From positions 104,479 to 168,478 of the forward strand of contig NZ_NEGK01000002.1 of the NCBI RefSeq assembly GCF_002135435.1: a stretch of 64,000 nt of DNA, given 5' to 3'. The DNA comes from Acinetobacter sp. ANC 3813 (GTDB taxonomy: Bacteria > Pseudomonadota > Gammaproteobacteria > Pseudomonadales > Moraxellaceae). The stretch's first letter is position 1. Each line of letters starts with the position of its first letter. Made by a program: the position numbers and the translations under genes. The notes under the pieces were generated by a model. That model was given only the letters and a program-made list of their open reading frames with translations, made no database searches and was not told where the DNA came from. This document shows positions 24,891 through 34,638 of the stretch, in pieces.

Positions 24891-25775
24891 TCAAGTCCGC
24901 CAAATTCGTGGAAACTCTTCATCTAAATCAAACCAATAGCGTCTTAATCTGGCACGGATTGCAGCAAAAGCATCATGGCAATGCCTTACATCGTTTCCTA
25001 AATAACGTGCGCAGATGACATCTCCTAAAAGCGTCAGCGTTACAGGTACATTCATTCGCATCATTAATTCACGAATTAAATCAATGTGTTCTTCTAATAC
25101 GCTGCTCGTTCTAAAATGTTCTGGCGGCACAGCCCAAAAGCTGCCCATAACTGCCCTGCCATGCATGCCTAAACATGAACTCAGCCAGCGGTCATTGCCA
25201 TTAAAACTCAATGTATCTGCAACCAAAAGCTGCTGATCGCGACAAAGCTTAAATTGGTTTTTATAAGCGCCTGTACTAAAGGTTTCTTGTCTGGCTTGAC
25301 GGCCAATGACCAGCATGTCCCAGCCAATAAAACTTGCGCTTTGATCCAAATGAATTTGGGTTTCTGAACTTGCATTCGCACCATCAAACAGCATGGTTTC
25401 TTGCGGCAGCCATTCAAAAACTGCTTTCTGTTTCACCTGAATATAAATGTGCTGATACGCCTGCTTGCCATTGGTTCTGTACCATTTTCCAGCACCGGGC
25501 GTGGTGACCAAGGCATGAGCATTATCTTCAGCCCACATATCAAATGTCAGGTGATCCCCACCTGCAATTCCTGCAGGCGGATGGACAATAATGGCATGAC
25601 AAATAGCTGTTTTTTCAGGCCAAAGCATTTTCTGCACACGCACTGGTCCAGAGTGTTTTCGGTGCTGCAGCACTGTACGGCTGTCGTGTTTGGCAAATCC
25701 AAGCTCAAGCTTGGCATACCATAGCTGCGGTAGAATCTGAGATTCTGATGGTTTAGGTACGGCTAAATTTGTCAT
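24891..25775 (-). CDS. ureD: urease accessory protein UreD
   Basis: A 294-residue UreD/UreH-family scaffold that holds the urease apoprotein for UreF-UreG during nickel insertion. Features are [20 protein letters not shown] near residue 27, [15 protein letters not shown] near 65, [14 protein letters not shown] near 88 and SSLGMHGRA-like [12 protein letters not shown] near 200. Length is normal. It follows the ureJ gene after 46 nt. Confidence 0.95.
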   Translation of the reverse strand: MTNLAVPKPSESQILPQLWYAKLELGFAKHDSRTVLQHRKHSGPVRVQKMLWPEKTAICHAIIVHPPAGIAGGDHLTFDMWAEDNAHALVTTPGAGKWYRTNGKQAYQHIYIQVKQKAVFEWLPQETMLFDGANASSETQIHLDQSASFIGWDMLVIGRQARQETFSTGAYKNQFKLCRDQQLLVADTLSFNGNDRWLSSCLGMHGRAVMGSFWAVPPEHFRTSSVLEEHIDLIRELMMRMNVPVTLTLLGDVICARYLGNDVRHCHDAFAAIRARLRRYWFDLDEEFPRIWRT

Positions 25776-25821
25776 CGCTGTCTTTGATTAATATGCATGA
25801 ATAAGCAATTAAAATTGAGCT

Positions 25822-26388
25822 TTAAGCCAGACCAATCACAGCAACTACAGCGGCCAAAGCACCAATAATTTTCTTGCCATAAGGCACATTTTTTTGAACA
25901 AAAGCACCGATGCCTAAACCTGCAGCATAAATCAGCGCCATAGCAGAGACCATACCTAAAATAAGCAAAGCAGCAGAACCTGAATGTCCTAATTCGGTGC
26001 CATGAGCAATGCCGTGGAAGCTCGCAAGAAGCACAGCGGCTACTGGCAATACACGGTTAGATTTACTCCAAAGCGCAACAGCCAATAAGGCTAAAGATGC
26101 AATAATGCCGTATTCAGCAGCAGCTGTAGGCAATATTGCTTGAGTACCAAGTGTGAAACCCGCAGCAAGTGCGGCAGCTAATCCCACTAGTCCTGCCAAT
26201 TTCCAGCGCTGATTCGCCGTCCACATTAAAACGCCAAAGGCGATGGCCATTATTAAATGATCTAAGCCAGTAAAGGGATGAACGAAGCCTGACCAAAAAC
26301 CGCTGTGATGATCATGACCTGCATGCGCAAAAGCCAAAACAGGTAAACTTGCGGCAGCAGCGATAAAAGCTTGATATAGTAAGCGCAT
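25822..26388 (-). CDS. ureJ: HupE/UreJ nickel permease
   Basis: A 188-residue membrane protein of the HupE/UreJ family. A signal-like first segment ends at AFA, followed by the conserved HAGHDHHSGFWSGFVHPFTG (residues 22-41), GLDHLIMAIAFG and FHGIAHGTEL near 124. These His motifs are thought to handle nickel. The protein probably supplies Ni2+ to urease maturation. The gene lies between ureG and ureD. Confidence 0.92.
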   Translation of the reverse strand: MRLLYQAFIAAAASLPVLAFAHAGHDHHSGFWSGFVHPFTGLDHLIMAIAFGVLMWTANQRWKLAGLVGLAAALAAGFTLGTQAILPTAAAEYGIIASLALLAVALWSKSNRVLPVAAVLLASFHGIAHGTELGHSGSAALLILGMVSAMALIYAAGLGIGAFVQKNVPYGKKIIGALAAVVAVIGLA

Positions 26389-26425
26389 AATAATTTCCAG
26401 ATTTCTTCAATTTTTTTGATAAAAA

Positions 26426-27040
26426 TTAAGCTTTGAATAGCCCTTGTTTTTCAATGAATTCGATAATTTGATTAAGTCCATCTTGCGTTTTCATATTTGA
26501 AAATAAAAACGGCTTTTCACCGCGCATGCGTTTTGCATCCTGATCCATCACATCCAAATTTGCACCAACCATAGGCGCTAAGTCAGTTTTGTTAATAATC
26601 AGCAAATCTGACTTGGTAATCCCTGGTCCACCTTTGCGCGGAATCTTTTCACCGCCGGCTACATCAATGACGTACAGTGTTAAATCGGACAATTCAGGAC
26701 TGAAAGTCGCGGCTAAATTATCCCCGCCGCTTTCAATAATAATCAGCTCAAGGCCATCAAATTTTTCACATAAATCATCAATGGCCGCCAAGTTAATAGA
26801 CGCATCTTCGCGGATAGCCGTATGCGGGCAGCCGCCTGTTTCTACTCCGACAATGCGGTCTGGCGACATGGCTTCATTGCGGGTTAAGAAGTTGGAATCT
26901 TCTTTGGTGTAAATGTCGTTGGTCACTACAGCCATATTGTATTTATTGCGCAGCGCATGGCATAAATTTAAAGTTAGGGCTGTTTTACCCGAGCCAACTG
27001 GCCCGCCTATTCCAACACGTAAAGGACTGCGTTCTGACAT
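26426..27040 (-). CDS. ureG: urease accessory GTPase UreG
   Basis: A 204-residue SIMIBI-class GTPase that delivers nickel. The P-loop is [12 protein letters not shown] near residue 10. Further marks are [15 protein letters not shown] near 38, the metal-binding CPH in [14 protein letters not shown] near 65, and NKTDLAP near 148. I chose the ATG at 27040 (MSERSPL) with AAGGA 8 nt upstream over an earlier TTG that adds five residues. Confidence 0.97.
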   Translation of the reverse strand: MSERSPLRVGIGGPVGSGKTALTLNLCHALRNKYNMAVVTNDIYTKEDSNFLTRNEAMSPDRIVGVETGGCPHTAIREDASINLAAIDDLCEKFDGLELIIIESGGDNLAATFSPELSDLTLYVIDVAGGEKIPRKGGPGITKSDLLIINKTDLAPMVGANLDVMDQDAKRMRGEKPFLFSNMKTQDGLNQIIEFIEKQGLFKA

Positions 27041-27142
27041 GATTCTTTCCTTCAATGCTTCATTCTTCGTTTTCTACGTGAATAAAGTCAGTAGTGATTT
27101 ATGTTTAAAATTTTAAGACGCTCAACTCAAAATGCTTTTCTT

Positions 27143-27808
27143 TTAAGATCTGAACAATCTGGAATATAAAGTTTCATGCGACATGCTGAGCATTGCGTAT
27201 TGCGGCAATGCACTGCTCAGTTCATCGTCTTGCAGCGTTAAAGCGCTTTCTACTGCTTGCGGAATTAAGCCATGCAAATGCCAAACAATCCGCTGACCGC
27301 TCATTTGCCCTAACGGCACGGTTTTTACGGCAGCCAATACTTGGTTTTCCAACACAGTAAAGCTATATGCCGTTAAAACATCCGTTGGGTTAAGCGCCAA
27401 AGTGCCGCACAAATGCGCATATACAGGAACAAAGCCAAACTGCTTCTTCACTTCGACTTTTTGTTTCAGCACATCTCTAATCCAAGCATTCAAAGAAAAT
27501 GCCAACTGCTGCGATTCTGCGAGTAATTCTTTCGATTCACGGCTGGCTTTGTAAAAATTTGCCCAATATAAAAATTGCTGTTCATCTGCATGGTGCTGCA
27601 TTAGGCGCTGTAAAATAGGCAATTCAAAACGCACTAAAAGCATCTCCAATACTTCTTCAAAGTAGGCAATGCTGGAGGCTTCATCATGAATAAGCCCTTG
27701 ATCTATGGCGCTTTCAACACCTTGTGAATAACAGTACGCGCCTATCGGCAACGCCGTAGAAGATAAGGTCAGCAGGCTTAATAGCTGTGAAGCATTAGTG
27801 ACTGACAT
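27143..27808 (-). CDS. ureF: urease accessory protein UreF
   Basis: A 221-residue all-helical protein that regulates the UreG GTPase in the UreD-UreF-UreG complex. The N-terminal [18 protein letters not shown] and the later [17 protein letters not shown] near residue 174 are typical. Its start overlaps the ureE end by 14 nt, so the two are translated in a coupled way. Confidence 0.95.
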   Translation of the reverse strand: MSVTNASQLLSLLTLSSTALPIGAYCYSQGVESAIDQGLIHDEASSIAYFEEVLEMLLVRFELPILQRLMQHHADEQQFLYWANFYKASRESKELLAESQQLAFSLNAWIRDVLKQKVEVKKQFGFVPVYAHLCGTLALNPTDVLTAYSFTVLENQVLAAVKTVPLGQMSGQRIVWHLHGLIPQAVESALTLQDDELSSALPQYAMLSMSHETLYSRLFRS

Positions 27809-28277
27809 GATGCAAAGCTTTAATTGGGCTTAGACGGTGATCATGCTGGTGCTGTGCATATGCACCGCTTTCAGGTTCAAAAGGATGTTCAACTTCATTT
27901 ACGGCTAAACCCAACCCTACAATCATTTCTGCAAGTACATGATCGGGTTCAAAATATAATGCCTCTGGCGTTAGCATTAATGGTACATGGCGGTTGCCTA
28001 AATGGTAGGCAGCTTTTAGTAAATCGAAACTGTTATGAGAAGATACTTGCATTAATTTTTCTGCTTTGGCATCTACACGTAGAATTTCACCCGCATCAGT
28101 CGCTATATATGAACCGCTGCGTAAAATTCCTGTGCGCGGCAAATCTGCACCAATATCGTGCCCATTTTTTAAAGTTGCACGAAAACGGCTCTTTTGGCGG
28201 GTATCAAAACTAAGTTCTATCGATTCTGCTTCAATGTCTTTAGTTGTAAGCTCTAATCGCTGAGTATAAATTTTCAT
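27795..28277 (-). CDS. ureE: urease nickel metallochaperone UreE
   Basis: A 160-residue UreE. The peptide-binding first half includes [27 protein letters not shown] residues near 27-50. The second half carries [10 protein letters not shown] near 91, with the conserved interface histidine. The C-terminus is moderately His-rich (HQHDHR and HHVSH) and probably binds nickel. It is the first gene of the operon, about 90 nt behind a sigma-54 promoter. Confidence 0.95.
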   Translation of the reverse strand: MKIYTQRLELTTKDIEAESIELSFDTRQKSRFRATLKNGHDIGADLPRTGILRSGSYIATDAGEILRVDAKAEKLMQVSSHNSFDLLKAAYHLGNRHVPLMLTPEALYFEPDHVLAEMIVGLGLAVNEVEHPFEPESGAYAQHQHDHRLSPIKALHHVSH

Positions 28278-28364
28278 GCTCTTCCATTTTTTAAAGCATT
28301 ACAGGAAAAGTGTTCCATTTTGATGCTTGAATTTCATTTATAAACAAATGTTTGCTTTAAAATA

Positions 28365-28382
28365 TTGCATTTATCGTGCCAA
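28365..28382 (-). promoter_or_regulatory. sigma-54 promoter of the urease operon
   Basis: On the minus strand TTGGCACGATAAATGCAA has a full -24 half and correct -24/-12 spacing, about 90 nt upstream of ureE. It would place all eight urease genes under nitrogen control. The remaining 28383-28595 stretch shows no gene. Confidence 0.85.
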
Positions 28383-28595
28383 TTTTTAGAATAAAAGTTA
28401 GATTGGGTGTACTAATTATTAGAATAGATTGTTAAATAGACTGATTAGATTTATGCATAATCTTAAGGATAAACGCTGTTTTAACCGCGATCAGGCCTTC
28501 TGCTGAAATTTAAAAAATGCCCCCATGAGCAAGCTGCGGGAATGTCTCAGCTTTGCATATTCTTATTAATTTTTTTTTGAGATTTTGCTGAAAGA

Positions 28596-28621
28596 AATCA
28601 ACTGCAGCAAAGCAGTTGATT
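28596..28621 (-). terminator. terminator after ybhR
   Basis: AATCAACTGC (28596-28605) pairs with GCAGTTGATT (28612-28621), loop AGCAAA. On the minus strand it is followed by TCTTTC, 56 nt beyond the ybhR stop. Confidence 0.65.
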
Positions 28622-28677
28622 GGTTTAGAAAACAATTTACATCTCAAATAAAGCAGTCAGCTCTATCAATAGGATGC

Positions 28678-29793
28678 TCAAGACAGCCGATTTCTAAACA
28701 GCCAAGCCGCCAGCGGCAAAGTCAATACTACTAAAACAGCCATAGGAACAAAATTCCATTTCACTTGTGAAATAGTTGCGCCTTCCAGATACACGCGCTG
28801 AATCAGATCTAAGCCAAATCTTAAAGGATTGGCATAGGTCAATATTTCTAAAAGATGCGGAATGTTCTGTACTGGGGTCAGCAAACCCGACAGCAGCATC
28901 ATAGGCATAATCAAGAAAAAGGTATACAGCATTGCCTGCTGCATATTTAAAGACACTGCAGATATCGACAGTCCAACGCCGACAACTGCAATATTGAAAC
29001 ACAATAAGCCAAAATACAGTAAAGCCAATGAACCGTTCATTGGGATCTGGAACCAAAACATGATGATCAGCAGAATGATGGTCGACTGCATCAATCCAAC
29101 AAAAATTGGCGGCAATGCCTTGCCAATCATAATGTGCAATGGCGTATACGGTGTAACCAAAAGCTGGTCAAATGTGCCCTGTTCCCGCTCACGGGCCACG
29201 GATAAGGCAGACAGCAGCAAGGTTTGCATCATGCTTAAGGCAGCAATTAATGATGGCATTAAGCCCCAGCGTGATTCTGCATTGGGGTTATACCAAACAC
29301 GTGTTTGAATATTGACACTGGAAACAGCGCCAGTTCGCTCTTGATTGACTTGCGCCACCACATTATTGATATAGGAACCCGCCATACTGGCCGTTGACGA
29401 GTTTCGTCCATCTAAAATAACCTGTATGGCCGAGCTTTGCCCCTGATTCAGCTTATTTTCAAAATCGCTAGGAATAGTGATAACAGCCAAAGCCTGCCGG
29501 TCATCAATGACTTGCTGAATCTGACTGTTATTTTGCAAGGTTGCTGTACGCTTGAAGATGCCGGAACCATCCAAATGCTGCAACAATTGCGCTGATGCCT
29601 GACCATGGCTCTGATCTAATACCGCATATTCCACATGATTCACGTCATAGCTGGCAGCATAGCCAAACAGTAATGCCTGAATCAGTGCTGGCGCAATTAA
29701 AATCGTTCGATTGGCTGGATCACTGAAAATTGTTAAAAATTCTTTTTTAACCAAAACCATCAAGTAATTCAGCCATGCAAAAATAGATGTCAT
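28678..29793 (-). CDS. ybhR: ABC-2 type efflux permease YbhR-like
   Basis: A 371-residue ABC-2 permease. It has one membrane segment near residue 25, a large periplasmic domain to about 175, then five hydrophobic segments. The motif REREQGTFDQLLVTP near 203 is the conserved cytoplasmic loop of YbhR/YbhS/YhhJ permeases. It is the last gene of the four-gene export operon. With YbhS it forms the membrane part of an exporter of drugs or cations. Confidence 0.88.
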   Translation of the reverse strand: MTSIFAWLNYLMVLVKKEFLTIFSDPANRTILIAPALIQALLFGYAASYDVNHVEYAVLDQSHGQASAQLLQHLDGSGIFKRTATLQNNSQIQQVIDDRQALAVITIPSDFENKLNQGQSSAIQVILDGRNSSTASMAGSYINNVVAQVNQERTGAVSSVNIQTRVWYNPNAESRWGLMPSLIAALSMMQTLLLSALSVAREREQGTFDQLLVTPYTPLHIMIGKALPPIFVGLMQSTIILLIIMFWFQIPMNGSLALLYFGLLCFNIAVVGVGLSISAVSLNMQQAMLYTFFLIMPMMLLSGLLTPVQNIPHLLEILTYANPLRFGLDLIQRVYLEGATISQVKWNFVPMAVLVVLTLPLAAWLFRNRLS

Positions 29794-29799
29794 TTTGAA

Positions 29800-30927
29800 T
29801 CACCTCAAGCGCTTTTTCAGTGAAATGCAGGATGCAGCCGTCAGAACAACAATATAAATCATCAAAATACTGCATTCTTTAAACCACAGCTGCCAGTCAT
29901 CCCCGCCTAAAAACAGTGTTTTAATTAGAGTCATAAAATGTGTAGCCGGCAGTATTTGACTGATGATTTGTACAGCAAGCGGCAGATTTCGAGTATCAAA
30001 GACAAAACCAGAAAGCATCATTGCAGGCATAAAACTGGCCAATAAAGCCATTTGGCTGGCCTGAAACTGGCTTTGCGAAAGACCTGAAATAGTTAAACCC
30101 AGCAGTAAAGACACCAGTAAATATAAAAAAGAAGCGCTGACGATGGACAGCAAAGAACCGCGGATAGGCACATCAAAAATCAGCGATGCAGCCAAAAGGC
30201 ACACTGCAATATCAATAACACCGATAACGATATAGGGTGTAAGTTTGGCTAAGACCATTTCTAAAGGCCGAACTGGGGTAACAAATAATGCTTCCAGCGT
30301 ACCTCGCTCACGTTCCCGCGCGATTAAAAGCCCTGTCAGAAATGCGCCAACTAAAGTCAAAATCAGTACAATTAAGCCTGGTACTAAAAACCAAGTACTG
30401 TTCGCAGACTCATTAAACCAAATGCGCTGTTCAACATTGATGGTTCCCACTGTGCTGACAGCATTGCTGCGGTCTGTCTGAATAGCTTGCGCCGAGGCGA
30501 ACGCGCCAGAAATATAGCCCTGTAAAGCGGAAGCGATGCTGGTAGAGCGCCCATTGGTAATAATTTGGATATCTGCTGAGCCATTTTCACGCTGTGCTGC
30601 AAAATCTGATGGCACATTAACAATGGCATCAATCTCAGCGCGTCCCATAGCGTCTTGTGCATCATGAAAATTGCTGAAAGGCGTTACGGATAAATAACTG
30701 CTGCCATTTAAACCTGAAATCAGCTGATCACTTTGCGGCGTACTATTTTGCACCACCACACCCATGCGGCCATTGCTTAAATCGAAAGACAAGCCGTATC
30801 CAAACAGTAAAATCAGAATCATCGGCAAAATGAGGCCAATCGCCATACTGCTTTTATCACGCAGCAGCTGATTGCTTTCTTTACCGATTAAAGCTTTTAA
30901 ACGTCGGAAAAAAGCGTTAACACTCAT
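29800..30927 (-). CDS. ybhS: ABC-2 type efflux permease YbhS-like
   Basis: A 375-residue ABC-2 permease paralogous to its downstream neighbour, with the same one-plus-five membrane layout and the loop RERERGTLEALFVTPVRP near residue 205. It lies 6 nt before ybhR and 2 nt after the ATPase gene, so the genes are cotranscribed. Confidence 0.88.
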   Translation of the reverse strand: MSVNAFFRRLKALIGKESNQLLRDKSSMAIGLILPMILILLFGYGLSFDLSNGRMGVVVQNSTPQSDQLISGLNGSSYLSVTPFSNFHDAQDAMGRAEIDAIVNVPSDFAAQRENGSADIQIITNGRSTSIASALQGYISGAFASAQAIQTDRSNAVSTVGTINVEQRIWFNESANSTWFLVPGLIVLILTLVGAFLTGLLIARERERGTLEALFVTPVRPLEMVLAKLTPYIVIGVIDIAVCLLAASLIFDVPIRGSLLSIVSASFLYLLVSLLLGLTISGLSQSQFQASQMALLASFMPAMMLSGFVFDTRNLPLAVQIISQILPATHFMTLIKTLFLGGDDWQLWFKECSILMIYIVVLTAASCISLKKRLR

Positions 30928-30929
30928 GC

Positions 30930-32729
30930 TTAAGCCCTCCGCGCCTGTTCAACAATCGCAATAAAGGCGCTATTCATATCCTGCGCCTGCGCCAATCCAG
31001 CCTGTAATCGAACTTGCTTTGGCGTGCCTAAAGCCAATAGCTTTCCTGCATCCTGAATTGCGATTCGGTCGCAGTATTCCGCTTCTTCCATAAAGTGAGT
31101 GGTGATGATAATCGTGATGCCTTGATTGGCCAGTTCTCCAATGGTGTACCAAAATGATCGGCGCGCTAAAGGATCAATCCCGCTGGTGGGTTCATCTAAA
31201 AATACAATTTCAGGCTGATGCAGCAAAGCGGCCGCCATAGACAGCCGCTGTTTAAAACCGTTTGGTAAGTCACCACTTTTGACATGGGGCTTCAGTTCAA
31301 ACTGATGCAATGCCTGATCTATTTGCTGCGTTAATTTTTTTCCGGACAAGCCGTAGGCGCCGCCAAAAAACTTCAGGTTATCCAGCATGGTCAGATTGCT
31401 GTATAAAGCAAATTTTTGCGACACATAGCCAATCTTTTTTCTTGCTTCTGCTCGGGCGTAACGCAGGTTCATGCCCGCAACTTCCAAAGTGCCGCCACTG
31501 GCTGGCAGCAGTCCGCACAGCATTCGAAAAGTGGTGGTTTTCCCTGCGCCATTTGGCCCTAATAAGCCAAAAATTTCTCCACGCTGCACATCAAAAGTCG
31601 TATTAGCAACTGCTGTAAAATCGCCAAATTTACGCACTAAATCTTTAACCTTAATGACTGGCGCTTGATCTGCATTCGACGCAATTGTCTGAGTTTGTAT
31701 GGATTGCTCAAGTTGCATTGGCTGCTGATCTTTAGGGCTGGCAGCTTTGCCTGATAAAGAAGCTTTGCTTTGCTGCTGCGCCTGATGCAAAAAAAGCATA
31801 AATGCATCTTCAAGTTCAGGTTCACGCGCAGTTACTTGTGCAAGTGCGGGCAGATATTCTGCTGGCAATTGCGGATGCTGCACCGTGCTGATAAAACGCA
31901 CCATGTCGCCTTTGGGTACAGCATCGGTAATATATTCAGGCAGATCCAAAAGGTGCGATTGTAAAATACGGGCTTTCATCCCATCAGGCGGTTGAGCCTG
32001 CCACGTCAGCCCGCGCACTTGTTCACTCAGTTCATTCGGCTTGCCTTGTTTCAGCACTTTGCCTTCATACATGACATACACTTCGGCACAGCGTTCTGCT
32101 TCGTCCATATAGGCTGTGCTGATCATCACACTCAGATTTTCTTCGGCAACCAGCTGCTGAATAATTTCCCATAGATCACGCCGTGATAAAGGATCTACCC
32201 CGACACTGGGTTCATCTAGCAGCAATAATTCTGGCGAACGCACTAAGGTGCAGGCTAAACCTAACTTTTGCTTCATGCCCCCTGATAGTTTGCCCGCTGG
32301 ACGCTGTGTAAATTGGGTTAAATCGGTAATCGCCAATAGTCGCGCAAAACGTTCTTTGCGCACATCGGGCGGCACGCCATGCAAGTCTGCGTAGAGATTT
32401 AAATTTTCTTGAATACTGAGATCTTCATACAGTCCAAACCGCTGCGGCATATAGCTGATGCGGTCTTGAATTTTCTGAGGATGCTTGGCTGCATCAATAC
32501 CCAATACTTCCAATGATCCTGCACTGGGTTTATATAGACCTGCTATCAAACGCATTAAAGTGGTTTTGCCTGCACCATCTGGGCCAACCAAAGCGGTTAA
32601 TTGGCCAGATGGAATGGCAATATTCAAATCCTGAATGGCGCAAATATCGGGATTATTTTTGGCGGGTGCAGGAAAGACTTGGCGTAAATTCCTTGCTGTG
32701 ACCACATGCGAAATTGATGCATCATTCAT
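30930..32729 (-). CDS. ybhF: tandem ABC ATPase YbhF-like
   Basis: A 599-residue protein with two ABC domains joined by a Gln-rich linker at about 310-350. Domain 1: Walker A GPDGAGKTTLM near residue 48, signature LSGGMKQKLG near 148, LLLLDEPS. Domain 2: Walker A GPNGAGKTTTF near 393, a modified signature LPNGFKQRLS near 487 and VFLDEPTSGID. The degenerate second signature is normal for YbhF. It drives export by YbhS/YbhR together with the adaptor YbhG. Confidence 0.92.
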   Translation of the reverse strand: MNDASISHVVTARNLRQVFPAPAKNNPDICAIQDLNIAIPSGQLTALVGPDGAGKTTLMRLIAGLYKPSAGSLEVLGIDAAKHPQKIQDRISYMPQRFGLYEDLSIQENLNLYADLHGVPPDVRKERFARLLAITDLTQFTQRPAGKLSGGMKQKLGLACTLVRSPELLLLDEPSVGVDPLSRRDLWEIIQQLVAEENLSVMISTAYMDEAERCAEVYVMYEGKVLKQGKPNELSEQVRGLTWQAQPPDGMKARILQSHLLDLPEYITDAVPKGDMVRFISTVQHPQLPAEYLPALAQVTAREPELEDAFMLFLHQAQQQSKASLSGKAASPKDQQPMQLEQSIQTQTIASNADQAPVIKVKDLVRKFGDFTAVANTTFDVQRGEIFGLLGPNGAGKTTTFRMLCGLLPASGGTLEVAGMNLRYARAEARKKIGYVSQKFALYSNLTMLDNLKFFGGAYGLSGKKLTQQIDQALHQFELKPHVKSGDLPNGFKQRLSMAAALLHQPEIVFLDEPTSGIDPLARRSFWYTIGELANQGITIIITTHFMEEAEYCDRIAIQDAGKLLALGTPKQVRLQAGLAQAQDMNSAFIAIVEQARRA

Positions 32730-32768
32730 GAGTTTTACTCTCGGCCTGCTAGACTGAATAATCCTATG

Positions 32769-33797
32769 TCAATGTACTGAAGCAGGCTGCGCAGAAGCGC
32801 GCTGACTTTTAGCAATTTTGACAGTGACAGGCTGCCCCATTTTCAGCATATCTTTAGGGTCTTGCACATAAACTCGCACCTCATATACCAAAGTGGTCCG
32901 AATATCTTCTGTTTGCACGGTTTTGGGCGTGAATTCTGCAACCGAAGAGATATAGCCTATTTTTCCTTGAATCGGCTGGTCTGGCTGAGCATCACGGATC
33001 ACTTGCGCTGCAGCGCCCATATGAATTTCACTCAAGTCTTTTTCATTCGCATATACGCGCACCCATTTCGGATCGCTCAGCGCCAGTGTATATACTGGTT
33101 TTTGTGCAGTCGTCATGTCGCCAGCTTCCTGCAAGCGTGCCCGCACGACTGCATTCACAGGTGCAGTTAATACGCTTTGCTGAATTTGATAATGAATTAA
33201 ATCTAAATTCGCTTTAGAAACATCCACCTGCGCTTTAGCTGCTTCACGGTCTTCTTTCCGGGCGCCATTTTTCAGTAAGTTTAAATTGGCGGCTGCTTCA
33301 TTGACTGAGGCGGAAGCTGTTGCTTGGCTGCTTTTTGCTGAATCCAGCTCCTGTTTGCTAATCGCTTGTCCTGCGGTATCTTGAAATAAAACCTGCATGC
33401 GTTTTAAATCTTTATCCGCTTTGTCCAACTTTACCTGCGCTGATACCAGCTGCGCTTCTGCTTGGGTAATTTGTTCCGGGCGCGTGCCAGCATCTTGCTC
33501 AATGACGGCCTGCTCCTGCACTTTAAGCTGCGCTTCCGCCTGCTTTTGCTGAATATTCAGCGCATCGGTATTCAATTGCGCCAGCACATCGCCTTTTTTG
33601 ACATGGTCGCCTTCCTGCACATTCAGTTGCTGGATTCTGCCGCTTTGTTCAAATGCCAAAGACACCTGACGGATATCAACATTTCCGTACAGGGTTAAAT
33701 CGTCAGAAGCTTCTTGATCTTTATTGAAATACCACACTGCTGCAGCAACGACGATCAGCGCTAACGCTGCTATGGCAACAAGTACACCCTTTTTCAT
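32769..33797 (-). CDS. ybhG: HlyD-family periplasmic adaptor YbhG-like
   Basis: A 342-residue membrane fusion protein. One N-terminal anchor (residues 5-24) is followed by LYGNVDIRQVSLAFEQSGRI, a lipoyl half with GDHVKKGDVLAQL near 63, a long Ala/Gln-rich coiled-coil hairpin (about 75-195) and a beta-barrel part ending KMGQPVTVKI. It links the inner-membrane ABC exporter to an outer-membrane channel. It is the first gene of ybhGFSR and is divergent from a TetR regulator. Confidence 0.9.
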   Translation of the reverse strand: MKKGVLVAIAALALIVVAAAVWYFNKDQEASDDLTLYGNVDIRQVSLAFEQSGRIQQLNVQEGDHVKKGDVLAQLNTDALNIQQKQAEAQLKVQEQAVIEQDAGTRPEQITQAEAQLVSAQVKLDKADKDLKRMQVLFQDTAGQAISKQELDSAKSSQATASASVNEAAANLNLLKNGARKEDREAAKAQVDVSKANLDLIHYQIQQSVLTAPVNAVVRARLQEAGDMTTAQKPVYTLALSDPKWVRVYANEKDLSEIHMGAAAQVIRDAQPDQPIQGKIGYISSVAEFTPKTVQTEDIRTTLVYEVRVYVQDPKDMLKMGQPVTVKIAKSQRASAQPASVH

Positions 33798-33827
33798 AAG
33801 CCACCCGAACTGTCCGTCGTGATTATT

Positions 33828-33848
33828 AGTTTAAATTAGATTTAAACT
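33828..33848. promoter_or_regulatory. palindromic operator between ybhG and the TetR gene
   Basis: AGTTTAAAT-TAG-ATTTAAACT is a perfect 9-3-9 dyad between the divergent ybhG and tetR-type genes. It is the likely binding site of the TetR protein, controlling both directions. Confidence 0.75.
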
Positions 33849-33912
33849 ATCATAAAAAATCTAAAAAAAGATATACTTCTGCATATTAAATATCGTTTAG
33901 TTTGATGAAAAT

Positions 33913-34551
33913 ATGCATCGTTTAGGACGCAGTGACGGTGATGTCACCAAACAGAAAATTTTGCAAAGCGCCTCAGAGCTCATTGCACAGCATGGTTTTG
34001 CCAAAACCAGCAATAAGGCCATAGCTCAAGCTGCCGAAGTTGATCTCGCTTCAATTAACTATCATTTTAAAGGCCGTGACGGTTTATATCATGCAGTTTT
34101 AGTAGAAGCTCATCGTCAATATGTGGATGAACAGGAACTGATGCAGCTGGCTGAATCCAGCCTCAGTGCTGAAGATAAGCTGGGTATATTTTTTGAAGCG
34201 CTGGTGTCTAAATTATTGTCAGGAAATACCTGTTATAGCCAAGTGCTGATGCGTGAACTGCTCAGCTCTTCTGCACATTTAAACCAATTTATTGAACAGG
34301 ATGGAACACGCAAATTTGTTTTGGTCAGAAAAATTATCAGTGAAGCTTCGGGTTTACCTATAGATCATCCGCAGCTTTTACCTTGCGTACTAAGTGTATT
34401 AGCGCCGTGTTTTATGCTGATTTTGGCGGGTTCAAATGCTGCCAGCCCTTTGCATGATGTATCGACAATGAATGCACATGCTTTAGCCATGCATTTAAAG
34501 ACTTTTTCTCTTGCTGGTTTAAAAGCCATTGCAGAACAAACGCAACTCTAA
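33913..34551 (+). CDS. TetR-family repressor (CecR/YbiH-like)
   Basis: A 212-residue TetR regulator. Its helix-turn-helix is in ILQSASELIAQHGFAKTSNK and AIAQAAEVDLASINYHFKGRDGLYHAV (residues 15-62), and a ligand domain follows. In E. coli the ybhGFSR genes are linked to a TetR regulator (YbiH/CecR) in the same operon. Here the regulator is divergent, with a palindromic operator in the 115-bp gap. It probably represses ybhGFSR and itself. Confidence 0.88.
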   Translation: MHRLGRSDGDVTKQKILQSASELIAQHGFAKTSNKAIAQAAEVDLASINYHFKGRDGLYHAVLVEAHRQYVDEQELMQLAESSLSAEDKLGIFFEALVSKLLSGNTCYSQVLMRELLSSSAHLNQFIEQDGTRKFVLVRKIISEASGLPIDHPQLLPCVLSVLAPCFMLILAGSNAASPLHDVSTMNAHALAMHLKTFSLAGLKAIAEQTQL

Positions 34552-34580
34552 CACCTACTTTATTTTACGCGGTAAATATC

Positions 34581-34623
34581 AAAAAACCTGCAGTCAAATC
34601 GCTAAGATGGCTGCAGGTTTTTT
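34581..34623. terminator. bidirectional terminator between tetR and the permease gene
   Basis: AAAAAACCTGCAG (34581-34593) pairs with CTGCAGGTTTTTT (34611-34623) around a 17-nt loop. A- and T-runs serve both convergent genes. Confidence 0.88.
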
Positions 34624-34638
34624 TAATTAAGATGGATA

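Noticed and set aside
28862..29308. 148-residue open frame opposite ybhR
   Set aside because: Antisense to a clear ABC-2 permease gene; no ribosome-binding site or conserved domain.
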